A DNA stretch of 64,000 nucleotides from Pegoplata infirma. Its lineage: Eukaryota; Arthropoda; Insecta; Diptera; Anthomyiidae. The notes under the pieces are model-generated. The model searched no databases and was not told where the DNA came from. It worked only from the letters and a program-made list of their open reading frames with translations. Position numbers and translations under genes: made by a program. Shown here one piece after another: positions 37,001-49,240 of this stretch; position 1 is the stretch's first letter, and the number at the start of each line of letters is the position of its first letter. The stretch spans positions 54,708,313 to 54,772,312 of the forward strand of contig OY992537.1 in NCBI GenBank assembly GCA_963921195.1, given 5' to 3'.

Positions 37001-37408
37001 GCATATTTAGGCGCATAAAACATTTTTTAGTGCATGAAAGTCCCTGGTTATGAGATAGTTCTTCAAATTTCTTGCTGGGATATTGACTTTCATACATTCA
37101 AGTATGTGTTTATTTTATTTGCTATTCACTTTATTATGTAGTATTATTTTGTGTAAATTATTTTTATTAATTGTTCTTTAATTTATTTAGTATTTGTTTG
37201 TCTTCTTTATTAACCACATACACTTGGAAGTAAATTAAATTTCGTTATTTATGTATTTGGAACCTTTAAATTTTTGAGATTTTTTAAATGAAATTCCTAA
37301 GAAATGGATAGTTTACATATTTAAATAAGTAAAAAAGTAGAATTCTACTTAAACGATTATATAAATGCCCTCCTCCACCATGCTTAATGCCCCATAATGT
37401 TTTTTTTT
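37001..37408. other. Stretch without recognised gene
   Basis: Continues the GCATATTT block, then plain AT-rich sequence. Confidence 0.5.
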
Positions 37409-37739
37409 AAGGACAAAATAGTCTGCAGTTGGATAGCAAAAACTAGTAAACCGATTTTGATGAAATTTTTTTCCGATTTGTAGATTATTAAATTCTTTAG
37501 TACTTATCGTAGCCATTTTAGTTTTTTAATTTTTACCTAATTATTTTTTTTAATAAAAGAAGATAAGTAAATTTTTCGATTTTTAAGTTTATATTAGCAT
37601 AACTTTAACAAAAATCAATATTTTTCAAAAAATGGGCACGGTAAGTACTAGAGAATTTAAAAATCTACAAATAAAAAAAAATTTCATCAAAATCGGTTGG
37701 GCAGTTGTTGCTATACAACTGCAGCCGATTTTGTCCTTT
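37409..37739. repeat. 331-bp palindrome
   Basis: AAGGACAAAAT and CTGCAGTTGGATAGCAA on the left match the inverse of TTGCTATACAACTGCAG and ATTTTGTCCTT on the right; CCGATTTTGATGAAATTTTT is shared. Probably a foldback MITE. Confidence 0.85.
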
Positions 37740-38559
37740 AGTAAAAGCAACCCAAATCCTGGTTGACCAAATTTTGAGTTATAAAATTTAAAAAATATTA
37801 CGATAGAAACGAATTAAAAAATATTGCATTTTTACCTTTTTTATATCTATTTTAAAAATTCTTAACATTAAGGCTGTTTTAAACTATCAACCCCCTTAAA
37901 AAACCTTTACTACATCTCTTCACTCCTTTAAATTCTCTCTAGTTCATATAAAACTTTTTATTATATTTACTTCATGTAATTTAAACCAAAATTAAGTACT
38001 TTTAGCCAGAGTTTTGGCAAAAAATTTTTCGAAAATGACATAGAGACAAAAAGTTATGTGCAATTTAAGTTTAACAAAAAATACAAAAAAAAATATATTT
38101 TAGTTAGTTGACTTAACAAAATATAATAGTTGGTTTTAGAACTTTGTCAAAATGTCATGTTAAACAAAAGTCCCCTCCAGCAGAAGATTTTCTAAAAGTA
38201 CAACTAACAAAAAAAATAAAGAGTTTCAGAGGTAAAAAAATGAGGAAAACCACGAAAATAATAAAATTAACAAGAACAACAATAAAAATAAACTTTACCT
38301 TTGGATACGAAAAAAAATATAATAAAATATATTGAAGTCATTTAAAATTATTTTTAAGTTATAAAATTAAGAAAAATAAAGGAGAGGGCTTAATTCGGTT
38401 CTACTGAATTTTTAATACCCTTCAAAATTTAAAAAAAAAAAACAAATAAAAAAATTTTTTGTGTGGGGGTGGGTTTGGAGGGCATCCTCCCCCTCACTAT
38501 AAATGTTTGCAAAAAATACAATTCGATCATTATTTAAATTTTTTCTTTTGGCCCGCCCA
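37740..38559. other. Stretch without recognised gene
   Basis: AT-rich; the lysine-rich plus frame at 38144-38335 has no domain and no splice context. Confidence 0.5.
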
Positions 38560-40053
38560 CAAATATATATGAGGGTTTCTTCGTCAACCGGGATACCCCT
38601 CTCTCCAAAATTGGGTTTAAATTTTTTTTTAAAACTTTCGAAATTATTAGTGGCGGTTTTTGAATTTCAATATGGCGGATACAATATGGCGCATATTTAA
38701 AAAAAAATACAGATTCGCTTTAAACTCTTCATACACGGGTTCTTGGGGTCGCTTTAGAAGAATCTGCATTTGGATTTTCTAAATTCAAAATGGCGGATCC
38801 AACATGGCGAAATTTTTTTTTTTTTAATTAAAGATTCATTAAAAACTTTTTACCCACAGGTGTTTTGGGTTGCTAAATTAGAATCTGCCATTCGAAAATC
38901 TAACTTCAGATTCTTTTTTAGCGACGCCAAAAACTCGTAGTATAAAAATTTTCAAGCAAATCGGTATACTTTTTAAAAATATTGGTCGTCATATTGAATC
39001 CTTTATTTTAAAATTCCAACTTCAGATTCTTCTTAATCGACCACAAAATTCCCATGTATAAACAGTTTAAGCGAATCTGTAATTTTAAAAAAAATTGGAC
39101 GCGATATTGAAATTCAAAAACCGCCATTCAAAAGTAAATATTTTTAATTAAATTCTGATTAATTTTTATTAAAAAAAAATTGTTTTATTCGTCCTTTAAA
39201 ATATTATATTTTGAAGATGTTTATTCTGGCTCGAGGTCATTATTTTCTTTACTAATTAAAACCATGATATTCTCATTGCATAATTTTCAAGAAAATTATT
39301 TTTCTGTTTTATATTTATTTATGTTGGTCATTTTTGCAAGACTTAATCGACACGTGTTTCGGAATTTGTCAGATTCCATTTGATCTGACAAAATTTATTT
39401 ATAAATTTAAAACAGAAAAATAACACCGCTCAACAAATCGAAGGTTTTTGGCTCCGGTTTAAAGTATCATATAAAATTTTTAAAGATGATGACTCGCTGA
39501 TTCCAAATCCGTACTCTAAATTTTTCGCGGTTGAAAATGCGAAAAATCGCGATTTTTGCCTTTTTTGAAAGCCTGCACAGCAGCCGCTGGGTGGAATAAA
39601 AATTTGGTATAAAGCGTGATAGTAGAATTGAACTATGATCTCAAAAATATGATCAAAAAAATTTTAAGTTGTTGCACTATTATTGGCCAAACATGCATTT
39701 AAAAAAAAAACACTGTGAAAAAAATTAGAAAAAGCACCATTTTTAAAAGGCTCTAAAACAAAAACCAGATGATCAATCTTTACTTCGATGATCTCAAAAT
39801 GTAGGCAAAAGTTCACTCTTTCCTATATGTAGACTTTTAAACCCATTCAAGATATCTTCCGGTTTATACAAAAAATAACACAGAAAGCTTAATTTTGTAA
39901 AATATTTATTTTTTTGGAGTTTTTCTTTGAAAAATATCAAAAACTAAGGTAAATTTTACAAAAATGGTAATTTTAACAGTATCATTTTAAAACGCCCGTA
40001 ACGCCCAACCAAATGTAATAATTTGAAAAAAATTGTGTTTTATGTTGGAGAAC

Positions 40054-42196
40054 ATATGGGGCATTCCATGTGAAATCGGATACTTTGAAAAACTTTTTTT
40101 TTAGATTTTCACAATTTGTTTACAGTTTTTAGTACCCTTCGAAAACTCCTTTGTTGTAAATTTTCAGATTTTTTTGATGACCCGCTCAAAAGATATCGAA
40201 TTTTTAAAAATTGGTAGTTTGCTCCTTTACTCAAACTTCTTTTAATCATAACTTCTTCAATAATGGTCCAGATTTAATTTTTTTTTACAAAATTTTTGTT
40301 TTTTTACGTACTTTTTAAAAAAAAAATCCCAAAAAATTCTTAAAATCGCTCTAGTATGCGATTTTTAAGTTTTTAAATTTAAATCTCATTTTTGAAAATG
40401 TTTGTACTCTTCGATTTTTTTGAATTTTTTTTGTGTAAAACAACTATCGATTCTACAAATTTCTTGCCCAGGAGGATCGTGAGATAACGATTATTATTGA
40501 AGAAGTTATGGAGCCTACTTAGGGAGTGGAGATAGGGCGTAGGTATGTTTTGAAAAAATGTTGTAGGGTAAAAATAAATGGGGGTCGGTCTCAGTAATGA
40601 CCCCTCTCGGACGCACCATTGGACCGGTAGAAGCAGATTAAATAAAACTAATTTACAAAAAATAACAAAAAATTTATGGGGACCGCCTTAACAGTTAAAG
40701 ATAGAGGGTAGGTGTGTTCAGAGAAAATGTTTGGACTAAAAAAATATTGTGGGTCGGTCATACATTTTGTTGCTCTAAGAGCACTAGTAGGGCAGTTAGA
40801 GCGGTTGGAGCAAATTTTAAAAAATGTCGTTTTGTGTGGGAGCCCCCTTAGAAATTGAAGATAGGGTATTAGTTTGTTCCAAAGAAATGTTAAGACGTAA
40901 AAATTAATGGGGGTCGGTCTTATAAAGGACCCCTCTATGACGCACCATTGGAGCAGTAGAAATGATTTTAAGATTGGAAAATTACAATAAAATTTTTTCA
41001 AAAAATTTTAAAAAATAGTAATAATCGTTATCCCACGATCTTCCTGGGCAAAAAATTTGTAGAATTGATAGAAGTTTTACACAAAAATATTTCAAAAAAA
41101 TCGAAGAGTACAAACATTTTCAAAAATGAGATTTAAATATTAAAACTTAAAAATCGCATTTTAGAGCGCTTTTAAGAATTTTTTGGGATTTTTTTTTAGA
41201 AAGTACTTAAAAAAACAAAAATTCTGAAAAAAAAAAATTGAAATTTGGACTATTATTGAAGAAGTTATGATTAAAAGAAGTTTGAGTAAAGGAAAAAACT
41301 ACCAATTTTAAAAAATTTGATATCCCAGCAAAACTTAGATTACCAAATAAGGTATAAAATAAGGTATAGGATCTCTTATTTTATACATTGCAGCATTGAT
41401 GATTTTAACAGGCGATGAGACTCAAAGTAATGCATCCACATTATCACAAAGAATACCAGTAAGGTATAAAATAAGTCATAAATTTATAACGAAGAATACG
41501 AGTAAGGTGTAAAATATATGATATTTTATAGGTTACGAGTAAGGTATATAATATAGCATACCAGAACGTAATATATAAGGTGTTACGAGTAGTGAAAAAG
41601 TAATTTTGTATTAAATTTACTCACGTGATTGTAAGTGAGTGCAAGTAGATAAAATATGCTCGTGAGTGTGTGTCGTTAGAAATTTCCTGTCGTGAGCCCA
41701 TCTCTAGTTTAAACTTATGCATTTTTTTATAAAATAATTATTTTTTATGTTATTGTAATGCATTATGCATCCAATTATAAATAATGCATTATTTCAAACT
41801 TTTAAATAATACATAATGTAACCAAATATAAGTCATCCATGATTTAATGTTTAGAAATAATAAAAATGAAATACATTTTTTCCAATATCATGCATTACGT
41901 AGCAAATTATTAGTAATGCATTATTTTTCACTTGAAAATAATACGTTGTGGAACAAATGTTTGGTAAGACATCATAAAATAATGCTACAAATAAGTTATA
42001 TGCATTACCTGGTAGTGTGTTATATAATCACTACCCATTACCAAAGTTTTGCTGGGATCTTTTGAACGGGTCATCAAAAAAATCTGAAAATTTACCACGA
42101 AGGAGTTTTCGAAGGGTACTAAAAACTGTAAACAAATTGGGAAAATCTAAAAAAAAGTTTTTCAAAGTGTCCGATTTCACATGGAATGCCCCATAT
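40054..42196. mobile_element. Foldback element, ATATGGGGCATTCCATGT ends
   Basis: Left arm 40054-about 40480 and right arm about 41030-41323 plus 42057-42196 are inverted copies (GATATCGAATTTTTAAAAAT; TTAGTACCCTTCGAAAAC). The core contains 'gggggtcggtct' and 'ggagcagtagaaatgattt' blocks shared with 23748-24480, 55157-55790 and 63056-63568. The right arm is split by a 733-bp element (41324-42056). The minus ORF 40648-41001 is core sequence without a known domain. Confidence 0.85.
41324..42056. mobile_element. 733-bp MITE with CCCAGCAAAACTT ends
   Basis: Perfect inverted ends CCCAGCAAAACTT and AAGTTTTGCTGGG. AT flanks both sides, and excision rebuilds the GATATCTTTTGAACGGG seen intact at 63420-63436. 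Interior rich in ATGCATTA and GGTATAAAAT. Related to 62098-62622. Confidence 0.88.
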
Positions 42197-42599
42197 ACAA
42201 GTTATACTTTTGCGCTTTATACCAGATTTGTATTCCCCTGCATGACTGCTGTGCAGGCTTTCAAATAATGCAAAAATCCCAATTTTTCGCATTTTCAACC
42301 GTGAATAACTAAAAATCTGGACGTGATGGGAAAATTTGGAGAACAGATTTGGAATCAGAAGATCAAAGTCTACTAAAATTGATCATCAGAATTCAAACCG
42401 GAAAATGAGTGTTGAGCGGTGTAATTTTTTTTAGTAAAGAAAATAATGACCTCGAGCCAGAATAAACATCCTCAAAATATTTTTAAGTAATTTCGAATTT
42501 TTTTAAACAAATTTTAAAACCATAACAATTTTGGAGAGAGGGCTCGGTTGACGAAGAAGCTTTCATATACATTAAGAGGTCCAAGATCGAGGTTTCGAG

Positions 42600-44460
42600 G
42601 TGTTATAGAAAAAAACTCTCCGAATTTGAGAATTTTCCTCTAAGAAAAATGTCTCAGAATCTGAGACTTTTTTTATAAGAAAAATGTCTCAGAATCTGAG
42701 ACTTTTTTTATAAGAAAAATGTCTCAGAATCTGAGACTTTTTTTATAAGAAAAATGTCTCAGAATCTGAGACTTTTTTTATAAGAAAAATGTCTCAGAAT
42801 CTGAGACTTTTTTTATAAGAAAAATGTCTCAGAATCTGAGACTTTTTTTATAAGAAAAATGTCTCAGAATCTGAGACTTTTTTTATAAGAAAAATGTCTC
42901 AGAATCTGAGACTTTTTTTATAAGAAAAATGTCTCAGAATCTGAGACTTTTTTTATAAGAAAAATGTCTCAGAATCTGAGACTTTTTTTATAAGAAAAAT
43001 GTCTCAGAATCTGAGACTTTTTTTATAAGAAAAATGTCTCAGAATCTGAGACTTTTTTTATAAGAAAAATGTCTCAGAATCTGAGACTTTTTTTATAAGA
43101 AAAATGTCTCAGAATCTGAGACTTTTTTTATAAGAAAAATGTCTCAGAATCTGAGACTTTTTTTATAAGAAAAATGTCTCAGAATCTGAGACTTTTTTTA
43201 TAAGAAAAATGTCTCAGAATCTGAGACTTTTTTTATAAGATAAATGTCTCAGAATCTGAGACTTTTTTTATAAGAAAAATGTCTCAGAATCTGAGACTTT
43301 TTTTATAAGAAAAATGTCTCAGAATCTGAGACTTTTTTTATAAGAAAAATGTCTCAGAATCTGAGACTTTTTTTATAAGAAAAATGTCTCAGAATCTGAG
43401 ACTTTTTTTATAAGAAAAATGTCTCAGAATCTGAGACTTTTTTTATAAGAAAAATGTCTCAGAATCTGAGACTTTTTTTATAAGAAAAATGTCTCAGAAT
43501 CTGAGACTTTTTTTATAAGAAAAATGTCTCAGAATCTGAGACTTTTTTTATAAGAAAAATGTCTCAGAATCTGAGACTTTTTTTATAAGAAAAATGTCTC
43601 AGAATCTGAGACTTTTTTTATAAGAAAAATGTCTCAGAATCTGAGACTTTTTTTATAAGAAAAATGTCTCAGAATCTGAGACTTTTTTTATAAGAAAAAT
43701 GTCTCAGAATCTGAGACTTTTTTTATAAGAAAAATGTCTCAGAATCTGAGACTTTTTTTATAAGAAAAATGTCTCAGAATCTGAGACTTTTTTTATAAGA
43801 AAAATGTCTCAGAATCTGAGACTTTTTTTATAAGAAAAATGTCTCAGAATCTGAGACTTTTTTTAAAAGAAAAATGTCTCAGAATCTGAGACTTTTTTTA
43901 TAAGAAAAATGTCTCATTTTTCTATAAGAAAAATGTCTCAGAATCTGATACTTTTTTTTATAAGAAAAATGTCTCAGAATCTGAGACTTTTTTTCTTTAA
44001 GAAAAATGTCTCAGAATCTGAGACTTTTTCTTTAAAAAAAATGTCTCAGAATCTGAGACTTTTTCTATAAGAAAAATGTCCCAGAATCTAAGACTTTTTC
44101 TATAAGAAAAATGTCTCAGAATCTAAGACTTTTTCTATAAGAAAAATGTCTCAGAATCTAAGACTTTTTCTATAAGAAAAATGTCTCAGAATCTGAGACT
44201 GTTTTTATAAGAAAAATGTCTCAAATTTGAGACTTTTTCTATAAGAAAAATGTCTCAGAATCTGAAACTTCTTTGAGAGGAAAAATTTCTTAGAAGATGA
44301 GACTTTTTCTATCAGAAAAATGTCTCAGAATCTGAGACTTTTTCCATAAAAAAAATGTCTCAGAATATGAGACATTTTCTAAAAGAAAAATGTCTCAGAC
44401 TTTTTCTATAAGAAAAATGTCTGAGACTTTTTCTATAAGAAAAATGTCTTAGAATCTGAG
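42600..44460. repeat. 35-bp tandem array with hairpin unit
   Basis: Each unit contains the perfect palindrome GTCTCAGAATCTGAGAC followed by TTTTTTT and ATAAGAAAAAT. From about 42646 to 43915 roughly 36 units are nearly identical (isolated changes near 43240 and 43865). Units to 44460 are increasingly varied, and some lack half of the palindrome. Spacing is exactly 35 bp in the uniform part. The array ends about 390 bp before the first firm VWC-gene exon. Function unknown. Confidence 0.97.
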
Positions 44461-44851
44461 TAGAGTAATGCCAAATAGGGTGATCCGAAAAAAGTTAGAG
44501 TAGACTGAAAAACTTCAAAAATAATGTGCAATTTGAATAAAGTGGGTCGAAAAAGTCAAAAAAAAATTTATATAGAAAAAAAATAAAGAAATTTTCTAAA
44601 AAAAAATTGTAAATGCTTTAAAAGAAGGGTGTGTTAAAAAAAAGAAACCCAAATTGAACAACGCCCTCTTATAAAACAATTTTAGAATAAAGACTCGTTC
44701 TCTTTACTTGTAAAAATATATACAATTTCATATGTATGAAATGTTTGAATTGTAAATCAAAATGTTACAAAAAAATAAGTTCAATTATATTTTTTTTAGT
44801 AAACTACTTTTAGTTTTGACATATTTGTCTTTGTCTTTTTGGTCTTTTCAG
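44461..44851 (+). other. Intron 3' end upstream of the first firm exon
   Basis: AT-rich, ending in the pyrimidine tract TTTGTCTTTTTGGTCTTTTCAG that serves as the acceptor for 44852. Confidence 0.6.
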
Positions 44852-45058
44852 TACCCATGGTTAGTGGTTATATGAGACTACACAAGGATGTTGGAACACA
44901 ATTATGGCAACATCATCGTCATCAACGTTTTATACGGGATGTGGGCGCTCCTCCATTGACCGCTGCTAGTTTACAATATCAACAACAAAAAGAAAATTTA
45001 AAAGAATCTTTACTACAACAAAGTTCTTCAACAGAAGTATCTTTAGAACAACCACAAG
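44852..45058 (+). CDS. VWC-domain protein, linker exon
   Basis: A 207-bp exon between TTTTCAG and the donor GTATGA, entered and left in phase 1. It encodes about 69 residues without cysteine: a YMRLHKDVGTQLWQHHRHQR segment, then RFIRDVGAPP and a Gln/Ser/Glu-rich tail (SLQYQQQKENLKESLLQQSS). No domain is recognised; it looks like a low-complexity linker between extracellular modules. Reading through the donor meets a stop after 8 codons, so a truncated end is formally possible, but the phase match with the next exon favours splicing. The true first exon is not visible. Gene identity unresolved. Confidence 0.8.
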
Positions 45059-45300
45059 GTATGATGGGAAATGAAAAATAAAAAAACATATAAAGCTTGT
45101 TATCTCAGATATTTTTTGTTTTACAAGGACATTCATTCATTTATTCATTTTTAACATTCTATTGTATTTTTTTCTTTAATTTTTTTCATTACTAAACTCT
45201 CGACTATTTTTGTTTGATTGTGCTGTTGCCTGTTACTGTTGCTGTTAACTTGTATGGATGGACGGACGGACATGTATGTGTTTTTGTGTGAAACATGTAG
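45059..45300 (+). other. Short intron of the VWC gene
   Basis: 242-bp GT-AG intron, GTATGA to ACATGTAG. No other feature. The minus ORF across it (45151-45459) mirrors the next exon. Confidence 0.75.
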
Positions 45301-45414
45301 GCCAATGTCTATTAGATGGTGAATATGTGCCAGAAACAACGGTATTTTGTGAGAAACAAGTTGGTTGTCGTGCCATACAAAAGACAGGACACTGTTGTCC
45401 TGATTATAAATGTG
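45301..45414 (+). CDS. VWC-domain protein, Cys-rich exon
   Basis: A 114-bp phase-1 exon between ACATGTAG and GTAAGT. It encodes GQCLLDGEYVPETTVFCEKQ then VGCRAIQKTGHCCPDYKC. The CCPDYKC ending is the typical close of a von Willebrand C module (C-C-P-x-Y/C). Cysteine spacing here is shorter than in a full module, so it may be a half-module or divergent VWC. It joins directly to the next exon, giving ...KC-D-CQKDG.... Products of this type are secreted or extracellular, and VWC modules often bind BMP-type ligands or matrix (family knowledge); the role here is not established. Confidence 0.9.
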
Positions 45415-46572
45415 GTAAGTTTTTTTTTTTCCATATGTGTGTGTATTTTCAGTTTGCATCCACTAAAATTCGTATAAAAGAAACAAAGATTGCAAATTTA
45501 GATTAGAAATAATGGGACCAATATATTTCTTAATTTAATTTAAAAAAAAAAATATTTAAAATTTTTTTTTGAGTGTAAAATTTTCCTCGAGTGTAAAAAT
45601 TTTTTTCGAGTGTAAAATTTTTTTTTGAAGTGTAAAATTTTTTTAAGTTTCAAACTCATTTTTTTAAATATTTTTGTGGCCTACTAATGTCATTCAAAGC
45701 GTCTTTAATGTGTTTTTAAACACGTAAATTCTCAAAATTCAGAGTTGTGGTTTTGCTCATATCTTCTGAATGCCTGAACAGATTTCTCTGAAATACAATA
45801 CCAACCTGACCGGGAGATCGAAAAATTATATATTTTCAGCTTCAGCATACTCAGAATAGTCTTTTAAAAGTTAGCGTGATTTTAACAGACAGACAAATTA
45901 ATTTTTTTTGCAGAAATTAAAAAAAAAAAAAAAAAAAACAAGTAAATAGTTAAATCAGGCCTTTCCAAATGCATGGATACTTTCCAAAATGCAAAAAAAG
46001 AGTTTCGCATAAAAACTTTATTTAAAAAAAATCCGCGGAAAAAAAAATTATTTTAATTCTAAGCACATTTATGCTGGTTCCATTATCCTTAATGCCCACC
46101 ATACCTACAACTTTTTATTATTTAGCCTTAAAACAAACAAAAAGATGATGAATTATATTTAGTTGTATGAAGTGGCAGAAATTTGCGCCTAACTGCTCAC
46201 TACAGCCGGTTTAGCCGAGCCACAGATAATTTTATAGTTGCCGCCGCCAAATCTGTTTAAGTCGGATTGAAATACGCAGTCAGTGTATTGTACACTAAAA
46301 AAAACAACCTTTGTGATATAAATGTAACGGCTTCAATTTTTTGTTTTCATTTAACCAAATAAGGAATTCATAAATTTTTCAAAATATCACATTTAAAATA
46401 TGCATATTAGGAACAAATTCCATAAAATTTTCTGCGTTAGATTTCATAGTTTCATTAACAAATTTCATTAAATTTTCAATGTTTTTTATCATTCGACCTT
46501 TTTTTTAAATCTATTATTATTTTTTTTGGAATTTATCTAAACTGGCTTTTAGTATCATTTGGTTTAAAAGAC
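45415..46572. other. VWC intron, first part
   Basis: Starts at the consensus donor GTAAGT. Contains a short GAGTGTAAAATTTTTTT tandem block (45555-45650), a piece of the GCCGAAT repeat family (45755-45990, including CAGACAGACAAAT and AACAAGTAAATAG), and a GC-rich GCCGCCGCC block (46200-46270). No gene seen. Confidence 0.6.
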
Positions 46573-46924
46573 TTAGGGCCTAATTTTGTAAATCACTCGC
46601 GTTGAACACATCACCAACGCTAACGTGAACGCGTGGCTGAAAAAATGCAATTTTGTAAATCACTACGTTTTTGCGTTCAATCTTTACGTTATCACTTGAA
46701 ATGTCAATTACATTAGAATCGGTGTTGCCAGATATTATAAAATTGAGAAAATTTCCTACCCATTTTGTAGGGGATACACACCCATTTTCGTGGGGAAACA
46801 CATATATATGATAAGGCAACACCTACAAAGAGAATATTTGAAAAACAAGAGAACAAAAAAAAGTAAACAAAAGATATGTTGTATTTTAAACATAAATTAG
46901 TTGAAAACAGCCATGGGCCGTCAA

Positions 46925-47922
46925 CAGTGTTGCCACCGGTCAATTAAAAAATTATCCAGTAGTTTGTCCGAAATTATCCAAAATTCCAAAAATTATCCAA
47001 AAAAAAAAAATTCAAAAACGGTTTTTTTAATTTAAAGAATACATAAAATAAGTAGTAGTTTGTCCAAAATTATCCAAAATCCCAAAAATTATACAAAAAA
47101 AAAAAAATATCAAAAACGATTTTTTTTTAACGAAAGTGTTTTTTATTTTAAATTCAATTTAAAGAAATTATTTTTAAATCATACATTTTGTACTGTTCAA
47201 AAAAAAAAAACTGTAGAACAAATTCAGGTTAGCAAAAGTTAGGTCGATTCTGAGAGTAGGGGTGAAAATAGAGGCTAAATTAGAAGACCCGTATCGCGGC
47301 GTTTGTTTATATTAGTTCGAATTTTTTTTAATCGACCTTTTAAATGCGGATTTTCAGCATATTGTTTATATGTTTTTTTTTTCAATCAAATTGTTGGACA
47401 GGTCTCTAGCAACAATTTGGCTTTTACAGATTGAAAAAATATCAATCAGTCGACGAGTTATAGCCAAAAAACCATAAAAACAATATGCTGAAAATCGGCA
47501 TTTGACTGCAAAGTTCGAAGGTCGATTAAAAAAAAATCGAACTAACATAAACAAACGCCGCGATACGGGTCTTCTAATTTAGCCTCGATTTTCACCCCTC
47601 ACTCTCAGAATCGACCTAACTTTATCTAACCTGAAATTGTTCCACAGAGTTACTCTTTTGTGGGCTCAAAATTTGTACACCCATTTCTTTCAATGCCTTC
47701 TTTTGTAAAAAGAATTGAAGCAACAGTATTTGAAGATAATTTTTTTCGTAAATCGGTTTTTGTTTTCTTTAAAAAAATATATATATTTTGTCCATGTAAA
47801 ACTTTAAATTGTAAATGATAAAATTATCCATAAATTATCCAAAAATGTAATTATCCAAAGAGTATCCAAAAAATTTTAAATTATCCATTTTTTGGATAAT
47901 TATCCAAGAAGTGGCAACACTG
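46925..47922. mobile_element. hAT-type element, 998 bp, ATTATCC motifs
   Basis: Ends CAGTGTTGCCAC and GTGGCAACACTG. Perfect 8-bp duplication GCCGTCAA (46917-46924, 47923-47930). Many AATTATCCAAAA copies are clustered toward both ends. A separate foldback (47225-47633) sits inside. No transposase. Confidence 0.93.
47225..47633. mobile_element. 409-bp foldback element
   Basis: Left CAGGTTAG then GTTAGGTCGATTCTGAGAGT, and the inverse at the right ending CTAACCTG. The arms run nearly to the centre (AACAAACGCCGCGATACGGG shared). Inserted within the hAT-type element. Confidence 0.88.
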
Positions 47923-48271
47923 GCCGTCAAGCTATTTTCGATGTTTTTCTTCTGCCGGAGAAGATTTTTTTACATATTTATTACTTTTTTATTGTATGTT
48001 TACATATTCCAACATTATTAACTTATATTTTGCTATTTGAAAGCATTTTTGTTACATCAACGCCCCAAAATTTCAAGTGATCATTTTGACATTTCAAGTG
48101 ATGAAAAAAACTCTCTTGAGTTTTACAAAATTCCATTTTCCATACAATTTGTTCTAAAAACACGTAAGTCAACGCGAAAAAAACAGCTGTTCAGCCCCGC
48201 GTTTTACAAAATAGAAAATTGTCCAACGCGAGGTAAAAAGCCGCGTTGCGTTTTACAAAATTAGGCCCTTA

Positions 48272-48830
48272 TTGTTTTTTGACACCTGACGAGTAGCGTG
48301 TGTTTAGTCTGTAGCACAGTACAGACTAGTATGCAAACACTGGTGCTAATTGCGTACTTTCCAATATGGAGGTATGGTTTTTAGTACAGAATGATCATCG
48401 CTGCCTAGTATATGTGTGACTGTACGTGTGAGCTTTTGTGCATGTATTTTTGATGTTTGTTTACATTTTGTATGAAACGTCAAAAGTTACACCGTGTGCT
48501 GTCACTAATACTTACACCAATCAGATGCAACTCTGTGATACTACTACTCATGTACTGTGGTCTGTAGGTAACGCGCAAAAACTAAAAAATAAAAAATAGC
48601 TGATCAGAGCGGCACAAATTTATCTTGTGATATTTTTGGACTTTTTTTTTACGAAATTTTAAATGAAATGTAATTAACGACCCTACTGGAAAAGTGTGTC
48701 CCTCGATCCGAAATCACCTATCCCGTGACTGGTAAAAACGAGACTTATCACCAAATCCAGAACAAAATTAAAAAATTTTCTAAGTCACATTTTGTAGAAA
48801 AAACTTTTATCAAAAATGATTTTAGAAAAA
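48272..48830. other. VWC intron, unrecognised part
   Basis: Mixed-composition sequence, richer in G+C between 48270 and 48620 than its surroundings, without coding exons or terminal repeats that I can see. Confidence 0.5.
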
Positions 48831-49240
48831 AACAAGTAAGAGTATTAAATTCGGCTGTGCCGAATCTTTAATACCCTCCAACACGTTAAAAAAAACAGGG
48901 GCGTCTTTGAACTTTTCTGAGATAAAAAATGTTTCGTTTGCTAAGCAAAAGCACAAAAAATCTACAAAAATGGCGTTTTTTCAGAGGTTGGTTTAGTTCT
49001 TAAAGGGGGAACTTTTTCCCCCTTGGTCCGATTTTGCCCATCTCCGAACTTAACCAGTCTAGTTCGTTCATTTTGGACTGTATCGTGTCCAGACAGACGG
49101 ACATCGCTAGAATGTTTTAGAATCGATCACTGATCAATAATATATATGCACTATTGGGTCCCCTACCGATATTTCGATGTGTTACACACGGAATGACAAA
49201 TTGAATATGCCCGCATACTGTGGTTGGAGGGTATAAAAAT
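48831..49240 (+). repeat. GCCGAAT repeat family, short full copy
   Basis: Starts AACAAGTAAGAG with the hairpin TTCGGCTGTGCCGAA and 'taccctcc', passes GACAGACGGACATCGCTAG, and closes with TTGGAGGGTATAAAA. The beginning and end are inverted with respect to the TACCCTCCAA block. Useful as the intact reference for the split copy at 54690/63569. Confidence 0.8.

Larger units (their letters stand above)
38560..42575. repeat. Layered palindrome (about 4 kb)
   Basis: Three block pairs are inverted around one centre: 38565-38625 with 42525-42575 (TTCGTCAACCG), 39213-39256 with 42432-42474 (ATTCTGGCTCGAGGTCATTA) and 39424-39640 with 42206-42422 (ACACCGCTCAACA; AAAGCCTGCACAGCAG). The left arm has extra sequence not present on the right. 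At the centre sits a separate foldback element (40054-42196). Confidence 0.8.
46576..48268. mobile_element. PIF/Harbinger-like element, 1.69 kb (host of a nest)
   Basis: Ends GGGCCTAATTTTGTAAA and TTTTACAAAATTAGGCCC are inverted, and TTA flanks both (46573-46575, 48269-48271). GGGCC ends with a TTA/TAA duplication are typical of PIF/Harbinger (family knowledge). Repeated AACGCG / CGCGTT motifs lie near both ends. About 1.0 kb of its length is the hAT-type insertion at 46925. No transposase frame. Confidence 0.85.

Noticed and set aside
40648..41001. 117-codon minus ORF
   Set aside because: It lies in the foldback-element core, and the homologous copies at 24062-24307 and 55500-55790 do not keep it open.
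42600..44460. CRISPR-like array (palindromic repeat at fixed spacing)
   Set aside because: There are no unique spacers; the whole 35-bp unit repeats, and the context is an animal genome.
45151..45459. Minus ORF of 102 codons
   Set aside because: Antisense to the well-supported VWC exon at 45301-45414.
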